64,000 bases of DNA from Amycolatopsis sp. QT-25 (GTDB lineage Bacteria > Actinomycetota > Actinomycetes > Mycobacteriales > Pseudonocardiaceae), in the NCBI RefSeq assembly GCF_029369745.1, contig NZ_CP120210.1, positions 3,906,001 through 3,970,000 of the forward strand. The letters run 5' to 3'. The notes below the pieces were generated by a model that had not been told where the DNA came from, did no database searches, and saw only the letters and a list, made by a program, of their open reading frames with translations. The position numbers and the translations under genes are program-made. This document shows, piece by piece, positions 27,676 through 36,003 of this stretch; the stretch's first letter is position 1; every line of letters starts with the position of its first letter.

Positions 27676-28629
27676 ATGCGTGCCGATCGCCTGGTGGCCA
27701 CCCTCCTGCTGATGCAGGCCCGTGGCCGCGTCACGGCGTCCGAACTGGCGGGCGAGCTCGAGATCTCCGTCGCCACCGCCCGGCGTGACCTCGAGGCGCT
27801 GTCCGCGGCGGGCGTGCCGGTGTATCCGCAACCCGGCCGGGGCGGCGGCTGGTCGCTGATCGGCGGCGCGCGCACCGACCTCAGTGGACTGTCCGCGCCG
27901 GAGGCGCAGGCGCTGTTCCTGCTCGCCGGTCCGGCAGCGTCGATCTCGCCCGAGGTCAAATCCGCGCTGCGGAAACTGGTCCGGGCCCTGCCCGACACCT
28001 TCCGCGCCGACGCGCGGGCCGCCGCGGACGCGGTCGTGATCGACCCGGCTCGGTGGGGCGAGCGCGAGAAGGAACGGCCCGAACTGCTCACCGTGCTGCA
28101 GGGCGGGATCGTCCGGCGCCGCAAAGTCCGGTTCGGCTATGCGAAAAAGGGCGCGGAACCGGTCGAGCGGGTCGTGGATCCGTGGGGGCTCGTGGACAAG
28201 GACGACATCTGGTACCTGCTCGCGGGCACCGAGAAGGGCCGGCGCACCTTCCGCGTCGACCGCATGTCCGACGTCGAGGTGAGCGACCTGCCCGCCGGGC
28301 GCCCGGACGACTTCGAGCTTTCACGGGCGTGGGAGCAGGTCGTCGACCGGGTCGAGCAACGGCGTGCGGGGCTGGACGCGACCGTGCTCATCGCCGAGCG
28401 GCATCTGCCGATCCTCCAGGACCACTTCGGGCGGCAAGCACGCGTCGAGGAGACGCTCGACGACGGGCGCGTGCGGGTGACGGTCTCGGCGCCGGTGGCG
28501 TGGATGGTCGCCCGGCAGCTCGCGGGCTGGGGCTCGACGATCGAGGTGCTGGGGCCGCCGTCGGTCCAGGAGGAACTCGCGCGGATCGGCGCGGAACTGG
28601 TCGAGCGTTACGCGACCCCGGTGCGGTAG
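27676..28629 (+). CDS. WYL-domain transcriptional regulator
   Basis: A 317-residue regulator with a DeoR-like N-terminal HTH (VTASELAGELEISVATARRDLEALSAAGVPVY) and a WYL domain (VVDPWGLVDKDDIWYLLAGTEKGRRTFRVDRM) near 165-200, followed by the WCX C-terminal part (HLPILQDHFGRQARVEE...VLGPPSVQEEL). WYL proteins sense ligands or nucleic acids, and actinomycete members include DNA-damage regulators. The target is unknown. Its end overlaps the convergent AraC gene by 22 bp. Confidence 0.9.
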   Translation: MRADRLVATLLLMQARGRVTASELAGELEISVATARRDLEALSAAGVPVYPQPGRGGGWSLIGGARTDLSGLSAPEAQALFLLAGPAASISPEVKSALRKLVRALPDTFRADARAAADAVVIDPARWGEREKERPELLTVLQGGIVRRRKVRFGYAKKGAEPVERVVDPWGLVDKDDIWYLLAGTEKGRRTFRVDRMSDVEVSDLPAGRPDDFELSRAWEQVVDRVEQRRAGLDATVLIAERHLPILQDHFGRQARVEETLDDGRVRVTVSAPVAWMVARQLAGWGSTIEVLGPPSVQEELARIGAELVERYATPVR

Positions 28630-29546
28630 CCCTGTGGGCTGACCCCGTGTTCGCGTTTGAACGCGGTGCTGAGCGCGAACGAACTGCCGTAGCCGACCTG
28701 TCGGGCGACCGCGCCGATCGTGACGTCGGGATGCTGGCGCAGGAGATCCGCGGCGAGCGCGATCCGCCAGCTCGCGAGGTAGGCCATCGGCGGTTCGCCG
28801 ACCGCGGCGGTGAACCGCCGGGCGAACGCGGCCCGTGACACTCCGGTGTCGGCGGCGAGACTCGCCACGGTCCACGGTTGGGAAGGCTTGTGCTGCAACA
28901 ATTTCAGCGCACGCCCGACGACGGGGTCGCTGTGCGCGCGATACCAGGCGGGGGCCGCGGCGCCGGGCCGGTCGAACCAGGTCCGCAGCGCGGCGACCAG
29001 GAGCAGGTCGAGCACCCGGTCCAGGACGGCTTCCTGACCGGGCGTGTCCTTGACGATCTCCCCGGCGAGCAGCGGCACGAGCGGGTTCTCCCACTCCTCG
29101 TCCCGCACGACCAGCAACGACGGCAGCGCGTTGAGGAGCCGTTTGCTGATCTCCCCTTCCAGCGGATAAGTGCCGGTGAGCAGCACGACGGGACCGTCCG
29201 GATCGCTGCCCCAGGTACGGACGCCGAGATCGGACAGCTCGGTGAGGTGCTGTCCGTCCGGGGTCAGGCATTCCTGTCCCGGCAGGATCACCGCCTGCGG
29301 CGGCGTTGCCGGGTCGTCCGCGACGAGATACGGATCCGGGCCGCGGGCGACGGCGATGTCGCCGGTGCCGAGGCGGACCGCGTCCCCGTGCTCGGGCACG
29401 ACCCAGGACTTCCCGCGAACCTGCGCCATCACCGTCAGCGGCGCCTCGTCCGCGACACGGAGCGACCACGGTGGGGTCATCACCGACTTCAGCAGGAACG
29501 CGCCGCGGGCGCGGGGTCCGTCGAGCAGACCAGCGAGAGGATCCAT
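28608..29546 (-). CDS. AraC family regulator with cupin sensor
   Basis: A 312-residue regulator. The N-terminal half is the AraC cupin_6 type (LLKSVMTPPWSLRV...HGDAVRLGTGDIAVARGPDPY). The C-terminal double HTH reads WTVASLAADTGVSRAAFARRFTAAVGEPPMAYLASWRIALAADLL and VTIGAVARQVGYGSSFALSTAFKREHGVSP. It is divergent from the NmrA-like/DUF1772 operon (82 bp between), a common actinomycete arrangement in which the AraC protein controls the pair. Confidence 0.92.
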   Translation of the reverse strand: MDPLAGLLDGPRARGAFLLKSVMTPPWSLRVADEAPLTVMAQVRGKSWVVPEHGDAVRLGTGDIAVARGPDPYLVADDPATPPQAVILPGQECLTPDGQHLTELSDLGVRTWGSDPDGPVVLLTGTYPLEGEISKRLLNALPSLLVVRDEEWENPLVPLLAGEIVKDTPGQEAVLDRVLDLLLVAALRTWFDRPGAAAPAWYRAHSDPVVGRALKLLQHKPSQPWTVASLAADTGVSRAAFARRFTAAVGEPPMAYLASWRIALAADLLRQHPDVTIGAVARQVGYGSSFALSTAFKREHGVSPQGYRTGVA

Positions 29547-29628
29547 GTCGAAAAGTGTAGACGATGAAACATGGAAGAGAGCCTTTGAACTATGTTACGT
29601 CTCAGCTTGTGCCGCTTGACTATGGGGC

Positions 29629-30456
29629 ATGACAGAGACGAAGAACAACGAGACGGTCCTGGTCCTCGGCGCGACGGGCAAGACCGGGAGCCGCGTGGCG
29701 CAGCGGTTGACCGAGCGGGGGATCGAGGTGCGGAAGGCCTCGCGGCCGGCCTTCGACTGGGACGACCGGTCGACCTGGACCGCCGCGGTCTCCGGAGTCA
29801 CCGCCGCCTACCTCACCTACTACCCCGACCTCGCCTTCCCCGGTGCCGCCGAGGCGATCCGCGACTTCTCGAAACTGGCCGTGGAGCACGGAGTCCGGCG
29901 GCTGGTCCTGCTGTCCGGCCGCGGCGAGGAAGAGGCCGTGGTCAGCGAACAGGGTGTGCGGGACTCCGGTGCCGAGTGGACGGTCGTGCGGTCGAGCTGG
30001 TTCGCGCAGAACTTCAGCGAGCACTTCCTGCTGGAACCGGTGCTCGCCGGCGAGATCGTGCTGCCCGCAGGCGAGGTGACCGAGCCGTTCATCGACGTCG
30101 AGGACATCGTCGACGTCGTCGTGGCGGCGCTGACCACCGACGGGCACCACGGCCAGGTGTACGAGCTGACCGGGCCCCGACTGCTGGGTTTCGCGGACGC
30201 GGCGGCCGAAATCGGCAAGGCTTCGGGGCGAGAGATCTCATACGTTCCGGTTTCCGCGGCGGAGTTCGCCGCGGGAGCGGCCGAACAGGGCGTGCCGGAA
30301 GAAGAGATCGAGGGCCTGACCGACCTGTTCACCCGCGTCCTCGACGGCCGGAACGAATCCCTCACCGGTGACGTCGAGAAGGTGCTGGGCAGGCCCGCGA
30401 GGGACTTCTCCGACTACGCCGCGAAAGCCGCGGCCACCGGGGTCTGGAATCGATGA
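29629..30456 (+). CDS. NmrA-like NAD(P)-binding reductase
   Basis: A 275-residue atypical short-chain dehydrogenase. The N-terminal Rossmann motif is LVLGATGKTGSRVAQRL. There is no Tyr-x-x-x-Lys pair at the usual place, as in NmrA/HSCARG redox sensors and in NAD(P)H-dependent reductases of the same family. FIDVEDIVDVVVAAL is the conserved post-Rossmann segment. It is the first gene of an operon with a DUF1772 membrane protein and sits opposite an AraC regulator. A role in oxidising or reducing a quinone-like compound is plausible but not shown. Confidence 0.88.
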   Translation: MTETKNNETVLVLGATGKTGSRVAQRLTERGIEVRKASRPAFDWDDRSTWTAAVSGVTAAYLTYYPDLAFPGAAEAIRDFSKLAVEHGVRRLVLLSGRGEEEAVVSEQGVRDSGAEWTVVRSSWFAQNFSEHFLLEPVLAGEIVLPAGEVTEPFIDVEDIVDVVVAALTTDGHHGQVYELTGPRLLGFADAAAEIGKASGREISYVPVSAAEFAAGAAEQGVPEEEIEGLTDLFTRVLDGRNESLTGDVEKVLGRPARDFSDYAAKAAATGVWNR

Positions 30457-30488
30457 GACGAGCGGGAATCGGAAGGGAGGCGACAGGA

Positions 30489-30980
30489 ATGGCGACGCTG
30501 AGCGAGATCGTCCTGATCGCGGCCGTCATCACGGCGGGGTTGATCGCGGGCTTGTTCTACGCCTACACGTGCTCGGTCATGCCAGGGCTGGGGCGGGCCG
30601 ACGCCCGGACCTATGTGACCGGGATGCGGGAGATCAACATCGCCATCCTCAACGGCTGGTTCGCGATCAGCTTCGGCGGCGCGCCCCTGCTCGCCGCCGC
30701 GGCGGCGGCGCTGCACTTCCGGTCGGAGCTGCGGTCCGCGTTGCCGTGGCTCATCGCGGGGTTCGTCCTGCTGCTGGTGATGCTGATCGTGACGATGGCG
30801 CTCAACGTGCCGCTGAACAACGCGCTCGAAGCCGGTTTCGACGGCGACGACACCGACTTCGAGGCGTTGCGGGCCCGGTTCGAGGGTGTCTGGGAACGGT
30901 GGAACCTGGTCCGGACCTTGGCCGCGATCGGCGGCTTCGGCGCTCTGGTAGGCGGGTTGATCGTGCACGTCCGCACCTGA
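30489..30980 (+). CDS. DUF1772 (anthrone-oxygenase-like) membrane protein
   Basis: A 163-residue four-helix membrane protein. ATG 30489 follows GGGAGG; an earlier ATG at 30453 overlaps the NmrA stop. Family marks are GLFYAYTCSVMPGL in TM1, an FAISFGGAPLL segment, and NVPLNNALEAG before the last helix. DUF1772 includes cofactor-free anthrone oxygenases of polyketide pathways, but most bacterial members are uncharacterised. It forms an operon with the NmrA-like gene. Confidence 0.85.
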   Translation: MATLSEIVLIAAVITAGLIAGLFYAYTCSVMPGLGRADARTYVTGMREINIAILNGWFAISFGGAPLLAAAAAALHFRSELRSALPWLIAGFVLLLVMLIVTMALNVPLNNALEAGFDGDDTDFEALRARFEGVWERWNLVRTLAAIGGFGALVGGLIVHVRT

Positions 30981-30996
30981 TCCGCCTCACGGCGCG

Positions 30997-31050
30997 TGTC
31001 AGGAAAGGGCCGGTCGAGACGTTCTCGTCCTGGACGACCCTTTCCTGACA
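30997..31050. terminator. Hairpin terminator
   Basis: 13-bp arms, TGTCAGGAAAGGG and its complement, with an imperfectly paired middle (CCGGTCGAGACG opposite CGTCCTGGACGA). It lies between the convergent DUF1772 and hydrolase genes. Confidence 0.65.
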
Positions 31051-31062
31051 TCCGGGGAGGCC

Positions 31063-31836
31063 TCAGGCGTCGAGTACCTCCCGAAGCAGCGGTGCGAACG
31101 CGGCGGCCTCAGCGGCGAAACCACCGTGGTCACCGGGGAAGCAGACCGGTTCCACCCCGAGGAGGCCGGCGGCGAGCACCGCGGCCTCGTGCGCGGGCTG
31201 CCCGGCCGATTCCTTGCCGGCACCGACGACGATCCGGGTCCCCGACGCCTTCAGCGCCGCGTAGTCCGGAGTGGATCCACCGATCATCTTCATCAGGTGC
31301 ACGACGAAGAACTCGAAGTTCTTCCGCATCTGCGGTGGAAGAGCACCCGCGTCCAGCTCGAAGCCGGCATCGGCCATGAACTTCCCCATCGCCGCCTCGA
31401 TGCCGTGCTCGCGGTGGAGGTGCGACAGCTCGTCGGGATCGACGCCGGGCTGCTCGTCCAGCAGGCTCGTCAGCGGCGGTTCGTGCGCCACGAGCGTCCG
31501 CACCCGCCCGGGATGGCGGGAGACGAGCTCGAAAGCCTGCATGCAACCACCGCTGGAGGCGAAGACCGCCGCGGGTTCCTCGCGCACGCTGTCGAGCAGG
31601 CGCAGCGCGTCGTCGGCGTGGACTTCGATCCGTTGCTCCTCGCCGGGATCGTCGAGGGTGCTGCGAGAGATCCCGAGCGGGTCGTAGGTGATCACCGTGT
31701 GGTGCTCCGCGAGCAGACCCGCGATCGGGGCGAACACGCCGGAATCCGCCGCGCCACCGGGGATGCACAGCAGAACCGGACCGCTGCCGGTGACGGTGTG
31801 GTGCAGCCGGGCGCCGGGGACGTCGAGAACGGCCAT
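31063..31836 (-). CDS. Alpha/beta hydrolase
   Basis: A 257-residue hydrolase starting MAVLDVPGARLHHTVTGSGP. The oxyanion segment is CIPGGAADSG, the nucleophile elbow FASSGGCMQAF (Ser with a GxSxG-like turn), and the C-terminal His FPGDHGGFAAE. It is of the small-molecule esterase/haloperoxidase-like group. The longer frame to 32097 is rejected because it runs through the sigma-factor remnant. The substrate is unknown. Confidence 0.85.
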   Translation of the reverse strand: MAVLDVPGARLHHTVTGSGPVLLCIPGGAADSGVFAPIAGLLAEHHTVITYDPLGISRSTLDDPGEEQRIEVHADDALRLLDSVREEPAAVFASSGGCMQAFELVSRHPGRVRTLVAHEPPLTSLLDEQPGVDPDELSHLHREHGIEAAMGKFMADAGFELDAGALPPQMRKNFEFFVVHLMKMIGGSTPDYAALKASGTRIVVGAGKESAGQPAHEAAVLAAGLLGVEPVCFPGDHGGFAAEAAAFAPLLREVLDA

Positions 31837-31910
31837 GGGATGGCCCCTTTCCTCGTCGGGACTTGTCGCCCTTCCGACGAACGGCGCCGCCGGGGACAGA
31901 CACCCCGGCG

Positions 31911-32137
31911 TCAGGAGATTTCGGCGAGTCTTCCCGAGAGATAGGCGCGCTCGGCGTCGGTGGCGGCGAGCGCGAGCGCCTCGCGGCAGGCGTCGGCGGC
32001 CTCCTCGAACCGGTCGAGACGCCGGAGCAGATCGGCGCGGGTCGCGGGGAGCAGGTGGTAATCCGGCAGCCTGCCGGTGAGCTTCTCGACTCTTCACGGA
32101 AGGCGCGGATGATCGTGGCGTCGAGGTCGGAGGTCAC
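31911..32137 (-). pseudogene. Remnant of an ECF sigma factor (DUF6596 type)
   Basis: The GTG at 32137 starts TSDLDATIIRAFREE, the usual N-terminus of DUF6596-containing ECF sigma factors. After 15 codons the frame jumps, and in another frame the sequence is the C-terminus of the same family: KLTGRLPDYHLLPATRADLL, RRLDRFEEAADACREALALA, then DAERAYLSGRLAEIS and stop. About 1 kb of coding sequence (sigma regions 2 and 4) is missing. The start overlaps the glycosyltransferase stop by GTGA, so the intact ancestor was coupled to that gene. Confidence 0.8.
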
Positions 32138-33267
32138 CGGAGCAATCCTTCGAGCAGTGGAACGACCTTCTCCGGTGACGGGTACGCGGTGACCTCGTCC
32201 CGCGACCGCGCGGCCGTGTCCCGATAGGACGGTTCCCTCAGCACCGTGGTCACGGCGTCGCGGATGTCCTCCGGCGTGGCTTGGACGACGTCGAGGACCG
32301 TGCCGAGCCCGAGTGCGCTGACGCGGTCGGCGTTGTGGGGCTGGTCGGCACCCATCGGCAGCACCACCATCGGGAGCCCGTGGGCGATCGCGCCCAGCAG
32401 GCTGCCCGAACCGCCGTGGGTGAGCACCACGTCGCAGTAGGGGAGGACGTCGTCCTGCGGCAGGTACTTCGCGAGGTGGATGTGCTCCGGCTGGCGCCCG
32501 AACTCCGCGGGGTCGACGAGGTTCCCGACGGTCACCACACACGTCGCGTCGACCTCCCGCAGCCCGGCCAGCGCACGGGCGAACAAGTCACCGGATTCGG
32601 TGTTGAAGATCGTGCCGAGGGTGAAGTAGAGCGACGGGCGGCCCTCGACGTGCCAGTCCGGCGTCTGCCCACGGCCGGGAACGGGACTGTGGAACGACCG
32701 AGTGGTCGGCGGCAACGGAAACCGCGGATCGCGGAAGCTCGCGGGGAACGGTGAGAGCACGAGATGGCGGTAGGCCATGTCGAGATTCCGCTGCGGGAAG
32801 AGCCCGTGAGCGGCTCGGACCTCGTTGAGCGCGTCGTCGACGAGTTCGGCACGGATGAGGGCGCCCGCCGCGGTGACCAGGACGGTCGCGTGGGGGATAC
32901 CGCGCTTCTCGGCGGCGATCATCGCCCCGTGATCGGCTTCGTCGCACACGAGCAGATCCGGTCCCCAGCTCTCGCAGAGCGCCGAGACGTCGTCCGCGCG
33001 CAGGGGAGCGGCGCGGCGGACGAAACCGTCGCGCAGGTCGGCGTCCTCGCGATCCCTGTCGACGGGCAGCAGCGGGCGGCGTGCGCCGTCACCGCCGAAG
33101 TTCGGGCCCGACGGGAACGCGGTGAAACCGGCCGCCTCGACGATCGGGATCATCAACGGCTCACCGGTGACCGCGATCGTGTGGCCCGCGTCGGCGAGCG
33201 CGCGGGCGATCGGCAGGAGCGGCCGGAAGTGACCATTGCCGCCGGCGAAGGTGAACAGCACACGCAT
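32134..33267 (-). CDS. MGT-type glycosyltransferase (GT1-like)
   Basis: A 377-residue GT-B enzyme related to macrolide and UDP-glucuronosyl-type transferases. It starts MRVLFTFAGGNGHFRPLLPIARAL. The C-terminal donor domain has FTLGTIFN, HLAKYLPQDDVLPYCDVVLTHGGSGSLLGAIAHGLPMVVLPMGADQPHNADRV, the signature of nucleotide-sugar binding. It probably glycosylates a hydrophobic acceptor; such genes can inactivate macrolides or act in biosynthesis. Its former operon partner downstream is the broken sigma factor. No biosynthetic cluster surrounds it. Confidence 0.9.
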   Translation of the reverse strand: MRVLFTFAGGNGHFRPLLPIARALADAGHTIAVTGEPLMIPIVEAAGFTAFPSGPNFGGDGARRPLLPVDRDREDADLRDGFVRRAAPLRADDVSALCESWGPDLLVCDEADHGAMIAAEKRGIPHATVLVTAAGALIRAELVDDALNEVRAAHGLFPQRNLDMAYRHLVLSPFPASFRDPRFPLPPTTRSFHSPVPGRGQTPDWHVEGRPSLYFTLGTIFNTESGDLFARALAGLREVDATCVVTVGNLVDPAEFGRQPEHIHLAKYLPQDDVLPYCDVVLTHGGSGSLLGAIAHGLPMVVLPMGADQPHNADRVSALGLGTVLDVVQATPEDIRDAVTTVLREPSYRDTAARSRDEVTAYPSPEKVVPLLEGLLR

Positions 33268-33350
33268 GCCGTCGACCCTATCGACGGGACCGGCGGTTCC
33301 CCCGGCGTTGCCTCGCTTCCCGCCCGGCGGGGCAGCGCTACCCTGCTGCG

Positions 33351-34367
33351 GTGATCGATACGGACGCCGACGAGGTCCGGCTGTGCGCGCTGGAAGGCTG
33401 CGAGAACCCGCTGCCCCCGCCCGCGGTGGACGCCGAGGGGAAACGCAAGGGCGGCCGGCCTTCCGCCTACTGCAGCAAGACGCACGCCGACGCCGCGTCG
33501 CGTGCCCGGAGGGCGGCCGCGGTGGCGAGCGTGGCCGACCCGCTGCTCGAGGTACGCCGGATCGCCGACGAGTTCACCCCGGCCGCGGCCTCGCTCGTGG
33601 AACTGCTGGACGCGATGCGCTCGCGGTTCGACGACGCCGCCGAGGCGGCGCTCGGGCGGGTCACCGAAGCCGAAACCGACGCGGCCACGGCCCGCCGCGA
33701 GGCCGAGGACGCGCAGCAGGCGGCGGCGAAGGCCGACACGGCACGCGCGGCCGCGCTGGCCGCGTCCCGGGACGACAAGCTGGCCAAGGCCAAAGCGGAA
33801 CGCGCCGTCGAACAGGCCTTGAAGGACGCCGAGGAGACCCGCCGGCGTTCGTGGACCGAGGTCGCCGCCCACGAACGCGCCCGGGGCGCCGCGGAAGCCG
33901 CGACCGTGGCGGCCGAACGCGCTCGCGACGCGCTGGTCTCCGATCTCCGGACGCTGCGCGAGGACTTCGCGGCCGTCCGGCAGGACAAAACCCGGCTGAC
34001 GGCCGAGCTCGGCGAGCGGGACACGGCGCTGGCGCGGGCGGTGGCCGAACTCGAATCCTTGCTGGACCGGCTCGACGAGGCGAAGGCCAGGGCGACGGTG
34101 TCCGAAAAGGACTGTGCCGCCGCGCGAGAGGAATCGGCCGGGCTGCGGGGCGAGCTCGACCGTGTCCGGGCGTCGCTCGCGGAGGAACACACGGCCCGCA
34201 GTCTCGCCGAGGCCCGGGCAACGACGCTGGCCGAGGAACTGGCACGGGCGCAGGCCCGTGCCGCCGCGGACCAGACGCGGTACGACGACATCGTCCGGCA
34301 GCTTGCCGAACTCGCCCGTCCTCCGGTCGTCGAAGAAGCGGCTGTGGAGGCTTCCGAGCTGAAGTAG
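33351..34367 (+). CDS. Coiled-coil protein with N-terminal zinc-finger-like motif
   Basis: A 338-residue Ala/Glu/Arg-rich protein. Residues 10-50 contain LCALEGCENPL and, after a basic Gly-rich loop, YCSKTHADAASRARR: a C-x4-C ... C-x3-H pattern followed by a basic helix, like the finger in the CGNR and RQRAY proteins of this window. From about residue 60 to 320 it is a nearly continuous coiled coil (heptads through AETDAATARREAEDAQQAAAK, TAELGERDTALARAVAELESLL). It could be a DNA-binding scaffold of the KfrA type. The function is unknown. Confidence 0.75.
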   Translation: MIDTDADEVRLCALEGCENPLPPPAVDAEGKRKGGRPSAYCSKTHADAASRARRAAAVASVADPLLEVRRIADEFTPAAASLVELLDAMRSRFDDAAEAALGRVTEAETDAATARREAEDAQQAAAKADTARAAALAASRDDKLAKAKAERAVEQALKDAEETRRRSWTEVAAHERARGAAEAATVAAERARDALVSDLRTLREDFAAVRQDKTRLTAELGERDTALARAVAELESLLDRLDEAKARATVSEKDCAAAREESAGLRGELDRVRASLAEEHTARSLAEARATTLAEELARAQARAAADQTRYDDIVRQLAELARPPVVEEAAVEASELK

Positions 34368-34466
34368 AGTCCACCGGCTGTGGACCGGGACCAAGGCGGC
34401 GGAACCGGGTGCCGAGGGTTCCGCGGAGGCCGACCCGGAGTGACGTTTCGACCAGCGGAGCCGTGG

Positions 34467-34712
34467 ATGGTTGGATCGGAAGGCACCAACGCCTCGTGGA
34501 CGGTGCTCCGCCGCGTCGTGCTCGGCACGTTCGCCTGCGTCGCCGCGGTGATCGTGCTGCTCGTCGGCCGCGTGGTGCTCAGCGCGACCGGCCTGGCCGC
34601 CGATCCGCACGGCTACGGGATGTTCGCGGGAATCCTGCTCACGGCCGTCTTGGCCCCGGTCGCGCTGGCGCTGTGGCTGCTCTATCGCTCACTGCGACGA
34701 CGCGGCAAGTGA
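34467..34712 (+). CDS. Small two-helix membrane protein
   Basis: An 81-residue protein with two hydrophobic helices (VLGTFACVAAVIVLLVGRVV and FAGILLTAVLAPVALALWLL) and a basic tail RSLRRRGK. ATG 34467 has GCGGAG a few bases upstream. No family recognised. It follows the coiled-coil gene on the same strand by 100 bp and may be co-transcribed with it. Confidence 0.55.
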   Translation: MVGSEGTNASWTVLRRVVLGTFACVAAVIVLLVGRVVLSATGLAADPHGYGMFAGILLTAVLAPVALALWLLYRSLRRRGK

Positions 34713-35164
34713 TATGCGGGGAGAGTGCAGACGCGAAATCGCCGAAGAAACCTGGCGTGGCATCAACAGTGCGCGAGGAATATCACGACCCCGATGCTCG
34801 CCAGGCCGCCGCCGTGTTCTCTCTCTCGGGGTACATGAAGGCCCCCTTCCTTACGCCTAGTGCAAGGAAGGGGGCCTTCAAGTACCGCCCCACGGTCGCC
34901 TCAGGCGCACCGGCGCAGGCGGCGAAACCCGACCCATCCCTGCCCGAAGTCCGTGAAGGAATCCTTCCCTGCTTCACGTACGGAAGGAGGCCGTCATGGA
35001 TCTGCGATCGGCCGAAGCCGGAATGCGGTAGGTGTCCAAGGCACTCTTGGACCTGACCGTCCTCACCACTCAAGACCTGCGCGAGGCCGCGCGAAGTGCT
35101 CAAATCGGGCGCCGCGGTCCGTTTCGAAGCCTCTGGCGGATGGTCGTGGGCGCGCCGGATCCCT
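34713..35164. other. Gap with hairpins, no gene
   Basis: Holds the large repeat hairpin at 34830-34886. A smaller related one at about 34950-34985 (CCGTGAAG ... CTTCACG with GGAATCC between) follows, then a short inverted repeat GTCCAAG-gcact-CTTGGAC at 35034-35052. Frames through this stretch have no protein-like features. Confidence 0.5.
34830..34886. repeat. Dispersed hairpin, GAAGGCCCCCTTC class, full copy
   Basis: 23-nt arms with one A-A mismatch: GGTAC-a-TGAAGGCCCCCTTCCTT and its complement, around an 11-nt loop that contains GCCTAG. The same core and loop appear in the shorter copy at 8419, there without the outer GTACC stem. Confidence 0.8.
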
Positions 35165-35935
35165 TCACGATCGCTGCCTGTTCACCAGCTGCTCGACCCC
35201 GTCCAGAATCCGCGCCAGCCCGAACCGGAAGGTGTGCAGCGGCGCGCTCGCCGCACCGTGCGTCTCCCCGGCCGTCTGCCCGATCCGCGCCGCCAACGGA
35301 AAGAGCCCGGCGTCGGCTTCGGGGATCTGCGCGAGCACGGGAGCGCTGGCCGTCCACCATTCCGCGTCGGTCAGCCCGGATCGCCGCACGAGACTCGCCG
35401 ATTCGACCGAACCGCGCGCGATGCCCTGGACGAATCCGTTGACCATCGCCACGACGGCGTCCATTTCCAGGTCGGTGAGCCCGATCGCGTCGACGGCTTT
35501 CAGTTCGCGTTCGTGTTTGGCGAAGGTGTGCGGACCGAGGGGGAGACGGCCGGTGGTGAGCTGGAGCATCCACGGATGCCGGTGGTACATCTCCCAGGCG
35601 TCCTCGGCGAGGATCGTCATCGTGACCCGCCAGTCGTGGCTCTCCGGGGGATCGGTCAGTTCGTCGTGGACCCGGTCGATCATCAGGTCGAGCAGTTCGG
35701 CGCGGCCGGGAACGTAGGTGTAGATCGTCATGGGGGAGACGCCGAGCCGCTCCGCGCCCCGGCGCACCGACAGCGCGGTGATGCCCTCGGTGTCGGCCAG
35801 CTCGATCGCGGCCCTGACGATCTCGTCGACGGTGAGCTTCGGTTTGGGGCCACGACGGGGTTTCTCTCGCACACCCCAGAGCAGTTCGATGGTCCGCCGT
35901 GGATCGCCCGTGCCGGTGTGGTCCGCGCCTGTCAT
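35165..35935 (-). CDS. TetR family regulator
   Basis: A 256-residue regulator with HTH SVRRGAERLGVSPMTIYTYVPGRAELLDLMIDRV at about 60-90 and a TetR_C_1-type C-terminal domain (WRVTMTILAEDAWEMYHRHPWMLQL, ALVNGFVQGIARGSVE-like). The N-terminal EKPRRGPKPKLT is the basic arm often seen in this group. ATG 35935 has GAGAG upstream. It is divergent from the SNF2 helicase gene, with two related palindromes in the 68 bp between the starts. It probably controls itself, and perhaps the helicase operon. Confidence 0.9.
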   Translation of the reverse strand: MTGADHTGTGDPRRTIELLWGVREKPRRGPKPKLTVDEIVRAAIELADTEGITALSVRRGAERLGVSPMTIYTYVPGRAELLDLMIDRVHDELTDPPESHDWRVTMTILAEDAWEMYHRHPWMLQLTTGRLPLGPHTFAKHERELKAVDAIGLTDLEMDAVVAMVNGFVQGIARGSVESASLVRRSGLTDAEWWTASAPVLAQIPEADAGLFPLAARIGQTAGETHGAASAPLHTFRFGLARILDGVEQLVNRQRS

Positions 35936-35943
35936 CACGTTCT

Positions 35944-35990
35944 CTCTACAGTGTACAGAGTTGTGTTATCCTGAACTGTACACCGTACAG
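35944..35990. promoter_or_regulatory. Two TetR operator sites
   Basis: Site 1, CTCTACAGTGTACAGAG (35944-35960), and site 2, CTGTAC-acc-GTACAG followed by AG (35976-35990). Both share the right half GTACAGAG. They fill the space between the divergent TetR and SNF2 start codons. Confidence 0.7.
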
Positions 35991-36003
35991 AGATTGGGGT
36001 CGT

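Noticed and set aside
31063..32097. Long N-terminal extension of the alpha/beta hydrolase
   Set aside because: The extra 87 residues come from out-of-frame reading of the broken sigma factor.
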